A stretch of DNA of 64,000 bases from Winogradskyella sp. (GCA_004211785.1 SHBX01000010.1:1-64000), one strand, 5' to 3'. Shown: positions 8,619-18,822, numbered from the stretch's first letter. Notes: generated from the letters alone by a model not told the origin. A program made the numbers and translations.

Positions 8619-9890
8619 ATGAAAGCATTATTAAGATTGGTAGTTTTGTTATTTACCATTAGCGCATTAGGTCAAAACACATACATACATTGCGGCAAGC
8701 TTGTAGACACAAAATCTGGTAAAGTTTTAAGTGAGAAAACTGTTATTGTTTCAGGAAGCAAAATAATAGATGTTGTTGATGGCTATGCAAAACCAGAATC
8801 AGGTAATGTTATAGATTTAAAATCTAAAACAGTTATGCCAGGTTTAATAGATATGCACGTACATATCGAGTCCGAAACTAATCCAAAAAAATACTTGCAA
8901 GCTTACACATTGAATGATGCAGATGTGGCTTATAACTCTTTACATTATGCTGAAGTCACATTGATGAATGGGTTTACAACCGTTAGAGATTTAGGTGGCT
9001 CAGGCGTAAACGTGTCTTTACGTAATGCTATAAATCAAGGAAAAGTAAAAGGGCCAAGAATATTCACTGCCGAAAAAGCTTTGGCTACAACTGGTGGACA
9101 TGCTGACCCAACCAATGGTGCGAAAAAAAGCCTTATGGGCAATCCTGGTCCAAAAGAAGGTGTAGTTAATGGTGTAGAAGATGCTAAAAAAGCGGTAAGA
9201 CAACGTTATAAAAATGGAGCTGATTTAATAAAAATCACAGCAACAGGTGGCGTACTTAGTGTCGCTAAAAGTGGACAGAATCCTCAATTTTCAATTGAAG
9301 AAATTAAAGCTATTTGCGAAACAGCGAAAGACTATGGGTTTCATGTGGCGGCTCATGCTCATGGCGATGAAGGTATGCAACGCGCTATAATAGGCGGCGT
9401 AAAAACAATTGAGCATGGGACATTAATGAGTACTGAAACAATGGAACTCATGAAAAAGCATGATACATATCTAGTGCCAACAATTACAGCTGGGAAATTT
9501 GTGTCTGATAAGGCAAAAATAAAAGGCTATTACCCTGAAATTATTGTGCCTAAAGCTTTAGATATTGGACCAAAAATCCAAGACATGTTTGCTCGTGCAT
9601 ACAAAAATGGAGTAGGTATTGCATTTGGTACGGATGCAGCTGTTTTTCATCATGGCGATAATGGAAAAGAATTCTTTTATATGGTAGAAGCAGGAATGCC
9701 AGAAATGGAAACCCTACAAAGTGCTACAGTAACCAATGCTATGATTCTTAAAATGGAAGATAAACTAGGTCAGATAAAAGGTGGCTTTATTGCAGATATT
9801 ATTGCAGTTGACGAAGACCCAACAAAAAACATCTCTACAATGGAAAATGTAGTTTTTGTAATGAAAGAAGGTAAAGTTTATAAGAATTAG
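8619..9890 (+). CDS. Secreted metal-dependent amidohydrolase (imidazolonepropionase-like)
   Basis: 423 residues with a cleavable signal peptide (MKALLRLVVLLFTISALGQ). The amidohydrolase-superfamily metal site is recognisable: PGLIDMHVHIE with HxH at residues 80 and 82, a Lys in GADLIKITATGGV, HAHGDEG, EHGT, and the Asp in FGTDAAVF. The C-terminal KGGFIADIIAVDEDP is typical of this group. Periplasmic members act on dipeptides (prolidase-like) or other cyclic amides; the substrate here is unknown. It lies between galE and the M23 peptidase with gaps of 7 bases on each side. The context is suggestive of envelope peptide turnover, but this is inference. Confidence 0.88.
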   Translation: MKALLRLVVLLFTISALGQNTYIHCGKLVDTKSGKVLSEKTVIVSGSKIIDVVDGYAKPESGNVIDLKSKTVMPGLIDMHVHIESETNPKKYLQAYTLNDADVAYNSLHYAEVTLMNGFTTVRDLGGSGVNVSLRNAINQGKVKGPRIFTAEKALATTGGHADPTNGAKKSLMGNPGPKEGVVNGVEDAKKAVRQRYKNGADLIKITATGGVLSVAKSGQNPQFSIEEIKAICETAKDYGFHVAAHAHGDEGMQRAIIGGVKTIEHGTLMSTETMELMKKHDTYLVPTITAGKFVSDKAKIKGYYPEIIVPKALDIGPKIQDMFARAYKNGVGIAFGTDAAVFHHGDNGKEFFYMVEAGMPEMETLQSATVTNAMILKMEDKLGQIKGGFIADIIAVDEDPTKNISTMENVVFVMKEGKVYKN

Positions 9891-9897
9891 AATTATT

Positions 9898-10731
9898 ATG
9901 AAAAATTTTTTAGCAATAATTGTATTGTTTGCTTTTATAGATTTAAATGCACAAAATAATGCTTGGATAGAAGCCTATACGTCTAATTGGGAAAATTATG
10001 ATGGAGGGACAAAACTCATAGCTAATAATGATAATTGGTTGCCCATAACGTTTGTGTTAAACTACCATCCGATAAACCTTGAAGCAAATAAACCAAATGG
10101 CACTTATGTTGTTGTTCCACCTAGGACAAAAGGTTATGAAGTAGTCCGATTTGATAAAATAAATAAATCTAAAGGATGGAAATTTAAAAAAGGAAATACT
10201 AGAACTTACTTAGGAGATTTAACTGATACTGAGTTTGATGAAAATTACATATATCACTTACCTTTTGAAACCAATAAGTCTTTTAAAATCGGTCAAGGCT
10301 ATAATGGAAATATATCTCATCAGAATAAATTTGCACTAGATTTTGATATGCCAGTAAATACAAAAATATTAGCTTGTAGAGATGGAATAGTTGTTCGGGT
10401 AGTTAAAAAGAATTCTAAGCGCTGTGATGAGCCAAAATGTGCAGAATTTAATAATCTGATTAAAATATTACATGATGATGGTACAATAATGCAATATCTA
10501 CATTTCAGAAAAAATGGTGTGAGAGTAAGAGTAGGTCAAAAAGTTAAGAAAGGCGAGCATATTGGTTTCAGTGGTAACGTAGGCTGGAGTACTGCACCTC
10601 ACTTACATATAGATTTATACCTCACGGATAAAGATAACAAGTATAGAACTTTAAGAACAAAGTTTAAGATTAATCAAAATGAAATTGTAGACGAGCTTAA
10701 CAAAGGGGTTATTTATTTAAAAGGATATTGA
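9898..10731 (+). CDS. Secreted M23-family metallopeptidase
   Basis: 277 residues with an N-terminal signal peptide (KNFLAIIVLFAFIDLNAQ). The C-terminal half is a LytM/M23 domain: zinc ligands in HQNKFALDFDMP, then the beta-rich RDGIVVRVV, HFRKNGVRV and the APHLHIDLYL (HxH) motif. M23 enzymes cut peptide cross-links of peptidoglycan or glycine-rich peptides in the periplasm. The N-terminal 110 residues are not recognised. It is the last gene of the rightward run starting at 6429 and converges on lspA. Confidence 0.9.
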   Translation: MKNFLAIIVLFAFIDLNAQNNAWIEAYTSNWENYDGGTKLIANNDNWLPITFVLNYHPINLEANKPNGTYVVVPPRTKGYEVVRFDKINKSKGWKFKKGNTRTYLGDLTDTEFDENYIYHLPFETNKSFKIGQGYNGNISHQNKFALDFDMPVNTKILACRDGIVVRVVKKNSKRCDEPKCAEFNNLIKILHDDGTIMQYLHFRKNGVRVRVGQKVKKGEHIGFSGNVGWSTAPHLHIDLYLTDKDNKYRTLRTKFKINQNEIVDELNKGVIYLKGY

Positions 10732-10766
10732 TTATAAATATATTTGAATCAAAGGAAAAAAAGAAT

Positions 10767-11258
10767 TTAGTTTTGTTTCTTTTTCATAAGAAAGTTGCTG
10801 AAAATAAGCATAATCATACCTGTTGTTACAGCAACATCGGCAATATTAAAAATACCTGTTTTAAATACGCCTCCTAAATCTATAAATAAAAAGTCAGTTA
10901 CCTTTCCGAAGGCAAAACGGTCAAAAACATTGGCCAAGCCGCCGCCAACAATACAACAAAAAGCGATAAGACTAGTGCGGTCTAAATTTTTGGTTTTTAT
11001 GATGTAATAGATAACGTAACCTAAAACAAGTAATGGCAATAATTTTAAAAAGATAAAGTGAAGTGTTGGATTCATATCACTTCCCATGCCTAAAAAAGCA
11101 CCTTCGTTATAGACATTGGTCATGATAAATTTCTGACCAATTAATTCGATTTCTTCACGTGGACTATCGCTAATATTAGCTCTAACCATCACCTTTGTGA
11201 TTTGGTCAATAGCAAAATTGAAAATTATAATAAGCGCTATAAATAGATTTCTGTTCAA
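10767..11258 (-). CDS. lspA: Lipoprotein signal peptidase (signal peptidase II)
   Basis: 163 residues with four hydrophobic segments, the standard size of LspA. The catalytic aspartates are visible in NVFDRF (Asp113) and FNIADV (Asp141), and the conserved NVYNEGAFLGM is present. The enzyme removes signal peptides from diacylglyceryl-modified prolipoproteins in the cytoplasmic membrane; several predicted lipoproteins are encoded in this window. It starts 12 bases after the fabD stop on the same strand, so it may be cotranscribed with fabD. Confidence 0.95.
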   Translation of the reverse strand: MNRNLFIALIIIFNFAIDQITKVMVRANISDSPREEIELIGQKFIMTNVYNEGAFLGMGSDMNPTLHFIFLKLLPLLVLGYVIYYIIKTKNLDRTSLIAFCCIVGGGLANVFDRFAFGKVTDFLFIDLGGVFKTGIFNIADVAVTTGMIMLIFSNFLMKKKQN

Positions 11259-11270
11259 AGTAAATAAGGT

Positions 11271-12164
11271 TTAGGCGTTAGTTTCAAATGTAGCAGAATC
11301 AGTTTCAGCTTCACGATTAATCTTTCTTACTAAGCCTTGCAATACTTTTCCAGGACCAACTTCAGTAAAATGTTTAGCACCATCAGCAATCATTTGTTGT
11401 ATAGATTGTGTCCAACGTACAGGAGCTGTTAATTGAGAAATAAGATTGGCTTTAATTTCATTCTCATTTGTAATCGCAGAAGCAGTTACATTCTGATATA
11501 TAGGACAGTTTGGTTTGCTAAAAGTAGTGTTCTCAATTGCAGCAGCTAACTCTTCACGAGCTGGCTCCATCATTGGTGAGTGGAATGCACCACCAACTGG
11601 TAATACCAATGCACGTCTTGCACCTTCTTTCTTTAAAGCTTCACAAGCTTTGTTAATAGCTTCAACTTCACCCGAAATAACTAATTGACCTGGGCAATTA
11701 TAGTTTGCAGCAACCACAACGCCTTCTGTTGTAGCACATATTTTTTCTACAATATCATCATCCAAACCTAAAACAGCAGCCATTGTACTTGGCTGAATCT
11801 CACAAGCTTTTTGCATGGCTTGAGCACGTTGAGAAACTAACCTTAAGCCATCTTCAAACGTTAATGCTCCAGCAGCAACAAGTGCAGAAAACTCCCCTAA
11901 AGAATGTCCAGCAACCATATCTGGTTTAAAATTGTCTCCGAGCGTTTTTGCTAAAATTACAGAATGTAAAAAAATAGCAGGTTGCGTAACTTTAGTTTGT
12001 TTTAAATCTTCAGCTGAGCCTTCAAACATGATATCTGTGATAGAAAAATCAAGAATGTCATTTGCTTTTTCAAAAAGCTCTTGAGCTAGAGGTGAATTTT
12101 CATAAAGGTCTAATCCCATTCCTGAGAATTGAGCACCTTGTCCAGGGAATATATATGCGTTCAT
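11271..12164 (-). CDS. fabD: Malonyl-CoA:ACP S-malonyltransferase
   Basis: 297 residues, typical of FabD. The motifs are FPGQGAQFSGMG at the N-terminus, the nucleophile motif GHSLGE with Ser88, the active-site His in VGGAFHSPMM, and the C-terminal VGPGKVLQGLVRK. It loads malonyl groups onto acyl-carrier protein for fatty-acid synthesis in the cytoplasm. The next gene downstream on the same strand is lspA, 12 bases away. Confidence 0.96.
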   Translation of the reverse strand: MNAYIFPGQGAQFSGMGLDLYENSPLAQELFEKANDILDFSITDIMFEGSAEDLKQTKVTQPAIFLHSVILAKTLGDNFKPDMVAGHSLGEFSALVAAGALTFEDGLRLVSQRAQAMQKACEIQPSTMAAVLGLDDDIVEKICATTEGVVVAANYNCPGQLVISGEVEAINKACEALKKEGARRALVLPVGGAFHSPMMEPAREELAAAIENTTFSKPNCPIYQNVTASAITNENEIKANLISQLTAPVRWTQSIQQMIADGAKHFTEVGPGKVLQGLVRKINREAETDSATFETNA

Positions 12165-12213
12165 TATAATTTCAAATTAGTGGTGCAAAAATAGTATAAA
12201 TATTCTTAATTAT

Positions 12214-13767
12214 TTAGGTACAAGCTGCTTCCGCACAACGTTCGCCATCCATAGCTGCAGAAATGATTCCACCAGCATATCCGCCACCTTCACCACAAGG
12301 AAAAAGATTAGAAATTTCAGGATGTTCTAAAGTTTCTGTTCTAGGAATATTTACTGGTGAAGAAGTTCTAGATTCGACACCAATAATGTTAGCTTCAGCG
12401 GTGTAAAACCCTTTCATTTTTTCTCCAAAAGCTTTAAAGCCTTTTCGTAATGAATTACCAATTAATTTAGGGAATAAAGAATGTAATGGCGATGAATTAA
12501 GTCCAGGTTGATATGAGGTGTCATTTAAATCTGAAGATAGTTTGCCTTCGACAAAATCGGTTAATCGCTGCGCTGGTGCAGTTTGGGTGCGACCACCAGC
12601 AGTGAAAGCTAAGCGTTCTAAATTCTTTTGATATTCTAAAGCCTTTAATGCACCGAATTTTTCGTATTTGTATAAGTCACGTTCGGCATTTATCTCTACA
12701 ACAATACCAGAGTTGGCATACTTATTATTTCGTTTTGAAGGTGACATGCCATTAACTACAACTTCGCCATTTGCAGTCGCTGCAGGAACAATAAATCCGC
12801 CAGGACACATGCAAAATGAATACACACCACGATGATTTACTTGTTGTACCAAACTATATGCTGCTGCCGGTAAAAGTTCATTTCTTGGTTCTCCTGAACA
12901 ATAGTATTGGATACCATCTATAATTTGTTGTGGATGCTCAACTCTTACACCCATGGCAAAAGACTTTGCTTTTAGAGCAATATTCTTATCATTCAATAAA
13001 TAGAAAATATCTCTTGCAGAATGGCCAGTAGCTAAAATGACTTTGTCGACATCTAATTCTTTTTCATTTTGAAGCTGAATACTAACAATTTTGTTATCCT
13101 TCATTTTAAAATCTGTAACTCTAGATTCAAAATGTACTTCGCCGCCAAACTCTAGAATAGTTTCTCTAATATTCTGAACGACTTTAGGTAACTTATTTGT
13201 GCCTATATGCGGATGTGCATCGACTAAGATTTGATCCGTTGCACCATGAAAAACAAGGTTTTCGAAAATACGACGGACATCGCCACGTTTAAGACTTCTC
13301 GTGTATAATTTACCATCACTATACGTACCAGCACCACCTTCACCAAAGCAGTAGTTAGAATCTTCGTTTACAAAATGGTCTTGGTTAATCGCTTTTAAAT
13401 CACGGCGACGGTCTTGTACATTTTTGCCACGTTCTAAAACTATGGGTTTAAAACCTAACTCAATACAACGTAATGCTGCCCACATACCAGCAGGACCAAA
13501 ACCAATTATATGAATGGGTTTTGCATTAGATACACTTTTATAGTCAAAGCTGTAATCTGAGGTTACCGGCATGGGTTCGTTGATATAAACCTCAACTTTG
13601 TAATTAAACATGATATTTTTTTTACGAGCATCTATAGATTTTCGTAAAATTTTAATACCATGAATTTTCGATTTGTCAATATCTAAATCGTAAGCTGCTT
13701 TGTTAAGTAAACCATCAGATTTTCCTTCTTGATGTAAATTTAAACGAAGTTGAAAGGCTTTAACCAT
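12214..13767 (-). CDS. FAD-dependent dehydrogenase of COG2509 type
   Basis: 517 residues. The N-terminal 80 residues form a small extension, followed by an FAD-binding motif HIIGFGPAGMWAALRCIELG and the family hallmark NEDSNYCFGEGGAGTYSDGK. Further signatures are ILATGHSARDIFYLL, FCMCPGGFIVPA and the C-terminal FPCGEGGGYAGGIISAAMDG. This family (COG2509) is widespread and predicted to be a flavin oxidoreductase, but its substrate is not established to my knowledge. It is 49 bases upstream of fabD on the same strand and separated from the ABC/M1 gene by a terminator. Confidence 0.88.
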   Translation of the reverse strand: MVKAFQLRLNLHQEGKSDGLLNKAAYDLDIDKSKIHGIKILRKSIDARKKNIMFNYKVEVYINEPMPVTSDYSFDYKSVSNAKPIHIIGFGPAGMWAALRCIELGFKPIVLERGKNVQDRRRDLKAINQDHFVNEDSNYCFGEGGAGTYSDGKLYTRSLKRGDVRRIFENLVFHGATDQILVDAHPHIGTNKLPKVVQNIRETILEFGGEVHFESRVTDFKMKDNKIVSIQLQNEKELDVDKVILATGHSARDIFYLLNDKNIALKAKSFAMGVRVEHPQQIIDGIQYYCSGEPRNELLPAAAYSLVQQVNHRGVYSFCMCPGGFIVPAATANGEVVVNGMSPSKRNNKYANSGIVVEINAERDLYKYEKFGALKALEYQKNLERLAFTAGGRTQTAPAQRLTDFVEGKLSSDLNDTSYQPGLNSSPLHSLFPKLIGNSLRKGFKAFGEKMKGFYTAEANIIGVESRTSSPVNIPRTETLEHPEISNLFPCGEGGGYAGGIISAAMDGERCAEAACT

Positions 13768-13787
13768 GCTGCAAAACTAATTAAAAG

Positions 13788-13823
13788 AAAACACCTTAGC
13801 TAAACTAATACCTAAGGTGTTTT
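13788..13823 (-). terminator. Terminator of the ABC transporter / M1 peptidase operon
   Basis: A perfect 12-bp inverted repeat (AAAACACCTTAG, 13788-13799, with 13812-13823) has T-rich sequence on the minus-strand 3' side. It lies just beyond the stop codon of the ABC permease/peptidase gene. Confidence 0.85.
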
Positions 13824-13845
13824 GAATTTTTATTCAAATGCGTTT

Positions 13846-16800
13846 TTAGTCTTCTAAACTTAAGCTTTTAATATTGTCGTTGAAAACACGATCTATTAAA
13901 ATGTGTCTAGGGTCTATCGCGGCTTTGGTAGGTAGTGAATCTAGTTCAATAGTTAGAGTGGATTTATCTTTGTTGAATTTTAAACGTTTTTGTTCATACA
14001 ATTGTTCTTCATCATTATCCATAAAGAAACCAACATCTATCCAATCGTTCATAGAAACACGAGTTTCATTTCCTAAACTATCGGACTTTATTTTATAGGT
14101 TTCAATATCCAATTTTACTTGATACTTACCATTGTCTAACTTTTTGTAAGTCGCTTCTTTAAGACGATTGTCGTAAAGTGTTATTTCTTTAAACCAATCT
14201 TTTACAATATAACTCAATGAGTCAGGAACTTGAGGTTCTAAATGACGCAGAAAATCATGAGTACTTGGATATGGTGGTGCATTGTAACGGTACTCTTCCA
14301 AAAAGCTTTTCATGGCGTTATTCACTTTATCTTCGCCAATATAATCTTGGAGTGCATACATAATAGCACCTCCTTTTCCGTAATGTATATAAGCTTGGTT
14401 CTCTACCTTATAAAGTGGTAGTTCTTTAATACGCTCGCTACTGCGCCCGGATAAATACCTGTCATGGTCATACTTTAGAAACTTACGCATTTTCATAGGA
14501 GTCTTAGCAATGTTCTTCATGGTTACATTTGCAGAATATTGAGAAAAACTTTCACTTAACATTGTACCACCTTGCATTTCGGCACCAATAAGTTGATGCG
14601 CCCACCATTGGTGCCCCATCTCATGTGCTATAACAAAGTCAATAACATTATTTTCTGTTTCATCTTCAAGATTAATTATAAAACCAAAAGATTCGGCATA
14701 AGGCATGGTGCCCGGAAAGGCTTGTGCAAAATTTGCATATCTCGGAAACTCAATGATTCGAGCTTGTTTATGATAGTAAGGGCCAAAATTCTTAGTGTAG
14801 TATTTTAACGAACGCTCAACAGCATCTAGCATCATATCTATGTTTATAGTATGCTTTTCGTCATGATAAATTTCAATATCAATACCATTCCATTTGCGAG
14901 TCGCAATTTCATATTCAGCTGACATAAATGAATAGAAATTTAATGACGGTGTATCTGTTTTGTAGTGAAAATAAGTTCGTCCATTTTCCTCCCATTTTTT
15001 TAATAATGAGCCAGGAGCAATAGCGGTTTGGCTATTTATGGTAGAGATGACAGTTTCAACATTTATAAAATCCCCTTGTTTGCCAGATAAATAATTACCC
15101 ATATGCAAGTCCGTAACTCCTGGTGTTAACTCGGGAGTTCTTTCCTTTTCAGGAAGATCATACTTTTTACGTGTGTTTTTGTCATTAATTTCGTAACCAC
15201 TATTGTAACCAATTGTTGGTAAAAAATCTCCATTATTAAAGAAGCTTCCGTTTTTAACGACAATAGTACTTCCACGACCATTTTTAAAACCTTTAGTAAT
15301 GTATTTGCTATCCAAGGTTAGCGTCATCTTTTCTCCAGGTTGGAGTGCCGGCGAAAGCTTATAAATAGTGAATAAATACGTGTCGTCTTTATAAACGGAT
15401 TTGGCATTTGACATTTTTAGATTCGTATTCCAATCTCGATTGTTATAAATATGAATCGAGTCAATAGGCTGGTCAGTGGCGTTTGTCATTTCTAACTCGG
15501 CTTTGATATGGATGTCTCTTTTATTAGGAAAAATATCGATAAAATATCTCGAATCCGTTACTTTAGGAGTCGCCATGCCTCTGTACTTGCTGTATTTTTT
15601 TTCATAATCAGCAGCAAGTTGTTCTCTAGTGTCTCCAGAATCGTAAGTGTTTAATACTTGTGTATTGTAGTATACAAAAGCAGCGACACTAATCCATGCC
15701 ATAGCAGTAGCAATAATTGAGACTCTATAACTTTTAGGGACTTCTCTACGTGCAGTTTTAATTCGGCTTAAAAGTGAATTTTTAGAACCTCTATTCCATA
15801 AAGCACCAGCAATCATTACTGCTAAAATGGCTAATAATACCCAATATAAATTAAACCAAAGGACTGCTTTAAGCCCAAGGTCAAAACGATTCATATCTGA
15901 GTATGTTAATGAAGGGCCATTTGCAATATCTAACATATTAGAACTAACGTCTAAAATGCTTAGAATAATTTCAAAAACAAAAAGAATTAATACAGCAATA
16001 AAGTACCCAATATATTTATTGCTAGATAGTACTTGCACTAATATCGTTATTCCAGAGAATATAATGAATAATGGTAGATTGCTGTAGAAAAAATCTAAAA
16101 GATAAACATCTATTTCAATGCGAGTATAGCCGTTTAGTAACTGATAAATAATTCCTATAGCAATAAAAAAGAAATTGAGAATAACAACAGTACTTAATAA
16201 TGAAAGGGATTTAGCCGCCATTGAGATGAAAGATGTATGCGCCGTAGCATCAATAACTTCATTGATTTTGTAATCTCTATCTCTCCAAATCAATTCGCCA
16301 CTAAAAAATATAGTAATTATAACTAGAAATACTTTTGTATTACCCTCGATAGAATCAATAAGTTTATACGTCACAGGATACGATTGTAGGCCAAAATATT
16401 CAAAGCCACCTGAAAGATCTGCGACCAGAATAATAATACAGAATAAGAACAATATCTTAAACGTAACACTCTTAATAATACTTAAAAAGTTAGTGTAGAA
16501 GAAGCTTTTAAACTGTTGCCAATTTGTTGCGCCAGTAAATGAAGGATTTAGTTTTGGTAAAGAAAAAACAGTTTCAGTTTTTGAAGCTTTTACTTTTGCT
16601 TTTTTAATTTTTTTATTCTTTTGCTTAAAAGAAAAACTGAAATAGGATAGCACTAAAACAATAAGACCAACAGAAACCCAAATTAAACGATTCATAAATA
16701 ATAAGCCAGAAAATCCAGGGCTGATGGTGTTTTTTTCAACTGGTGTATAATATTTGGTTTCTATCTGGTAGGTATTGATACCAAACATATCTGTCAAAGC

Positions 16801-17427
16801 AGCTATAGTTTCGTTATCTACATCTGAAGAAAAAGAGCCTGCGATAATATAAGCGACGATAATTACCAAGCCTCCAACAAAAGAAATCACTGTGCTTTTC
16901 CATTTGTTTGCCATAGCAAAAATCACCGTGCCCGCTAAAAACATATTTGGCAAAACGAATAGCAAATAATTGTTTAGAAACATTTCAAAATTAAAAGCTC
17001 CAAAACGTTCTGGGTCAATCCAATCGAAAATAGAATTGAGTGAAGTTCCTAATAGCATACCTATAAAAACACCAACTAATGGCAACGTAGATATAAAAAG
17101 CGCTCCTAAAAAACGACCGAAGAAATAGCCAGGTTTGCTTAATGGTGTTGTAAAGAGTATTTCGTTAAACTCGTTATTATGGTCTCTTAAAGCAGCATTA
17201 TTAAAAAATGCAGCAGCCATTAATAAACTAAAAATGCTGAATATGGTAACGTGAATGGTAAGAGTATAAGGAGAGTTTCTGTAAACATTACCAATAGCCC
17301 CACCAACTTGTACGTTGTCGCTCACTGTGGCAAAAAACTCCAATAAGCCTAAAATGAACATGAAAATATACACCATAGGTTGTTTGAGTGTATACTTTAA
17401 TTCCGAAAGAAAAAATGTTTTAAACAT
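13846..17427 (-). CDS. ABC-2-type permease fused to an M1-family aminopeptidase
   Basis: 1193 residues. The first 590 or so contain two blocks of membrane helices typical of ABC-2 permeases (for example YIFMFILGLLEFFATV and a second set beginning SVTFKILFLFCIIILVA). A last helix (SIIATAMAWISVAAFVYY) leads into a large extracytoplasmic part with an M1 (gluzincin) peptidase: zinc motif HEMGH at residues 938-942, followed by QWWAHQ and the likely third ligand Glu in MLSESFSQY. The ATPase partner is encoded 20 bases upstream in the same operon. This fused architecture is recurrent in Bacteroidota; its exported or processed substrate is unknown. The arrangement suggests coupled transport and peptide trimming outside the cytoplasmic membrane (inference). 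Confidence 0.9.
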   Translation of the reverse strand: MFKTFFLSELKYTLKQPMVYIFMFILGLLEFFATVSDNVQVGGAIGNVYRNSPYTLTIHVTIFSIFSLLMAAAFFNNAALRDHNNEFNEILFTTPLSKPGYFFGRFLGALFISTLPLVGVFIGMLLGTSLNSIFDWIDPERFGAFNFEMFLNNYLLFVLPNMFLAGTVIFAMANKWKSTVISFVGGLVIIVAYIIAGSFSSDVDNETIAALTDMFGINTYQIETKYYTPVEKNTISPGFSGLLFMNRLIWVSVGLIVLVLSYFSFSFKQKNKKIKKAKVKASKTETVFSLPKLNPSFTGATNWQQFKSFFYTNFLSIIKSVTFKILFLFCIIILVADLSGGFEYFGLQSYPVTYKLIDSIEGNTKVFLVIITIFFSGELIWRDRDYKINEVIDATAHTSFISMAAKSLSLLSTVVILNFFFIAIGIIYQLLNGYTRIEIDVYLLDFFYSNLPLFIIFSGITILVQVLSSNKYIGYFIAVLILFVFEIILSILDVSSNMLDIANGPSLTYSDMNRFDLGLKAVLWFNLYWVLLAILAVMIAGALWNRGSKNSLLSRIKTARREVPKSYRVSIIATAMAWISVAAFVYYNTQVLNTYDSGDTREQLAADYEKKYSKYRGMATPKVTDSRYFIDIFPNKRDIHIKAELEMTNATDQPIDSIHIYNNRDWNTNLKMSNAKSVYKDDTYLFTIYKLSPALQPGEKMTLTLDSKYITKGFKNGRGSTIVVKNGSFFNNGDFLPTIGYNSGYEINDKNTRKKYDLPEKERTPELTPGVTDLHMGNYLSGKQGDFINVETVISTINSQTAIAPGSLLKKWEENGRTYFHYKTDTPSLNFYSFMSAEYEIATRKWNGIDIEIYHDEKHTINIDMMLDAVERSLKYYTKNFGPYYHKQARIIEFPRYANFAQAFPGTMPYAESFGFIINLEDETENNVIDFVIAHEMGHQWWAHQLIGAEMQGGTMLSESFSQYSANVTMKNIAKTPMKMRKFLKYDHDRYLSGRSSERIKELPLYKVENQAYIHYGKGGAIMYALQDYIGEDKVNNAMKSFLEEYRYNAPPYPSTHDFLRHLEPQVPDSLSYIVKDWFKEITLYDNRLKEATYKKLDNGKYQVKLDIETYKIKSDSLGNETRVSMNDWIDVGFFMDNDEEQLYEQKRLKFNKDKSTLTIELDSLPTKAAIDPRHILIDRVFNDNIKSLSLED

Positions 17428-17447
17428 GATAAAAAGATTAATGAAGA

Positions 17448-18332
17448 TTAAACAAGTACGTTTGCCGTATTAATTTTTGAAAAGAAAACATCCTCCAGAT
17501 TTGGAGTTACTTGTTCAAAACCATTTTGCGGATGGTCTTCACTAAATACATGTATTAGTGGTTGTCCACCAACCATTTTGTTTGAGATAATTTTGTAGTC
17601 TCTAGCGTAATCTTCAAGTTGGTCTCTATCGACTATTTTTTGATAGACTTTACTCTTTAAATCATCAATTGCTGTCTGAGGTGAACCGTGATAAACAATT
17701 TCACCAAGATTCATAATTGCCATTTTTGTACATAACTCACGTACATCGTCAACAATATGCGTAGATAAAATTACAATAACCTCTTTACCAACATCTGCCA
17801 AAAGATTGTAAAAACGATTACGTTCTCCTGGGTCTAAACCAGCAGTAGGCTCATCTACTATAATTAATTTTGGATTACCAATTAAGGCTTGTGCAATACC
17901 AACACGTTGTTTCATACCGCCAGAAAACCCTTTTACAGATTTATTTCTTTTATCAAATAAGTTGACTTTATCTAACAAATATCTTACTAACAACTTTCGT
18001 TCTTTAGGATTAGTAATGCCTTTTAAGACTGCAATATGATTTAGTAATTGCTCAGCAGTAATACGAGGATATACGCCAAATTCTTGAGGTAAATACCCTA
18101 ATACTTTACGTAATTCTGCAGGCTGATTTAAGATGTCTATATCGTCTAATGAAGCGGTACCGGAATCTGCTTCTTGCAATGTAGCAAGAGTACGCATGAG
18201 TGATGATTTTCCTGCGCCATTTGGTCCTAAAAGACCAAACATTCCATTTTCGAGTTCTAGACTAACATCATCTAATGCTTTTACACCATTAGCGTATGTT
18301 TTTGACAAATTAGAGATTTTGAGTGTGCTCAT
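17448..18332 (-). CDS. ABC transporter ATP-binding protein
   Basis: 294 residues. Walker A is GPNGAGKS at residues 36-43, the signature motif is GFSGGMKQR, Walker B is LIIVDEPTAGLD, and the H-loop is in ILSTHIVDD. The subfamily is that of ATPases working with ABC-2 permeases. It is the first gene of a two-gene leftward operon and should power the permease/M1 fusion encoded immediately downstream. The 152 bases upstream hold no gene or clear promoter motif. Confidence 0.93.
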   Translation of the reverse strand: MSTLKISNLSKTYANGVKALDDVSLELENGMFGLLGPNGAGKSSLMRTLATLQEADSGTASLDDIDILNQPAELRKVLGYLPQEFGVYPRITAEQLLNHIAVLKGITNPKERKLLVRYLLDKVNLFDKRNKSVKGFSGGMKQRVGIAQALIGNPKLIIVDEPTAGLDPGERNRFYNLLADVGKEVIVILSTHIVDDVRELCTKMAIMNLGEIVYHGSPQTAIDDLKSKVYQKIVDRDQLEDYARDYKIISNKMVGGQPLIHVFSEDHPQNGFEQVTPNLEDVFFSKINTANVLV

Positions 18333-18484
18333 TAGTTGGAGTTTTTTGATTGATAGTTTTTAGTAAGACGACCATTTTTTATATGTGTTACATAGTCGAC
18401 TAATTTTTGATTCAATTTATAAAAAAGAATCTATACTCATAAAGACGTTAAATGCTAAAGAATGGTTGCCTAAGCAATAGAAAA

Positions 18485-18820
18485 TTATAGTATAGCTTTA
18501 CCAAAGAATTTTTCTCGGGCTTCTTCGTGCTCCATATTATTGTTTTTTATTTCCCAAGCAATTTCAAAAAGCTCGTAAATACTTGACATTGCTAGTTTTC
18601 TGTCTATATTTCCTGGCCAACAATGAAATCCAGCTTTTTCAACGGGCGCGGTTTTGCCATCATCATTTATGGTAACAAAAGCTAGAGTAGCGGCATCTGC
18701 ACCAGACATGCCATCGGCAGTATCCATTTCCCATCGGTCATTGTCAGTTACTCCAACAAGAATTTCTTGGTTTTCGACATAAAGCCAATTCACGACCATG
18801 TGCGATGCTTGTTCTTCCAT
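18485..18820 (-). CDS. Small uncharacterised acidic protein
   Basis: 111 residues, not recognised. No signal peptide or membrane helix is evident, so a cytoplasmic location is likely. The sequence has a beta-like N-terminal half (VVNWLYVENQEILVGVTDNDRWEMD) and a helical C-terminal half (SSIYELFEIAWEIKNNNMEHEEAREKF split by loops). The ATG lies 2 bases past the stop of the upstream secreted orphan, which implies translational coupling. An alternative start at Met8 is possible. It may be a small regulatory or immunity-like protein, but nothing visible proves a function. Confidence 0.65.
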   Translation of the reverse strand: MEEQASHMVVNWLYVENQEILVGVTDNDRWEMDTADGMSGADAATLAFVTINDDGKTAPVEKAGFHCWPGNIDRKLAMSSIYELFEIAWEIKNNNMEHEEAREKFFGKAIL

Positions 18821-18822
18821 GA

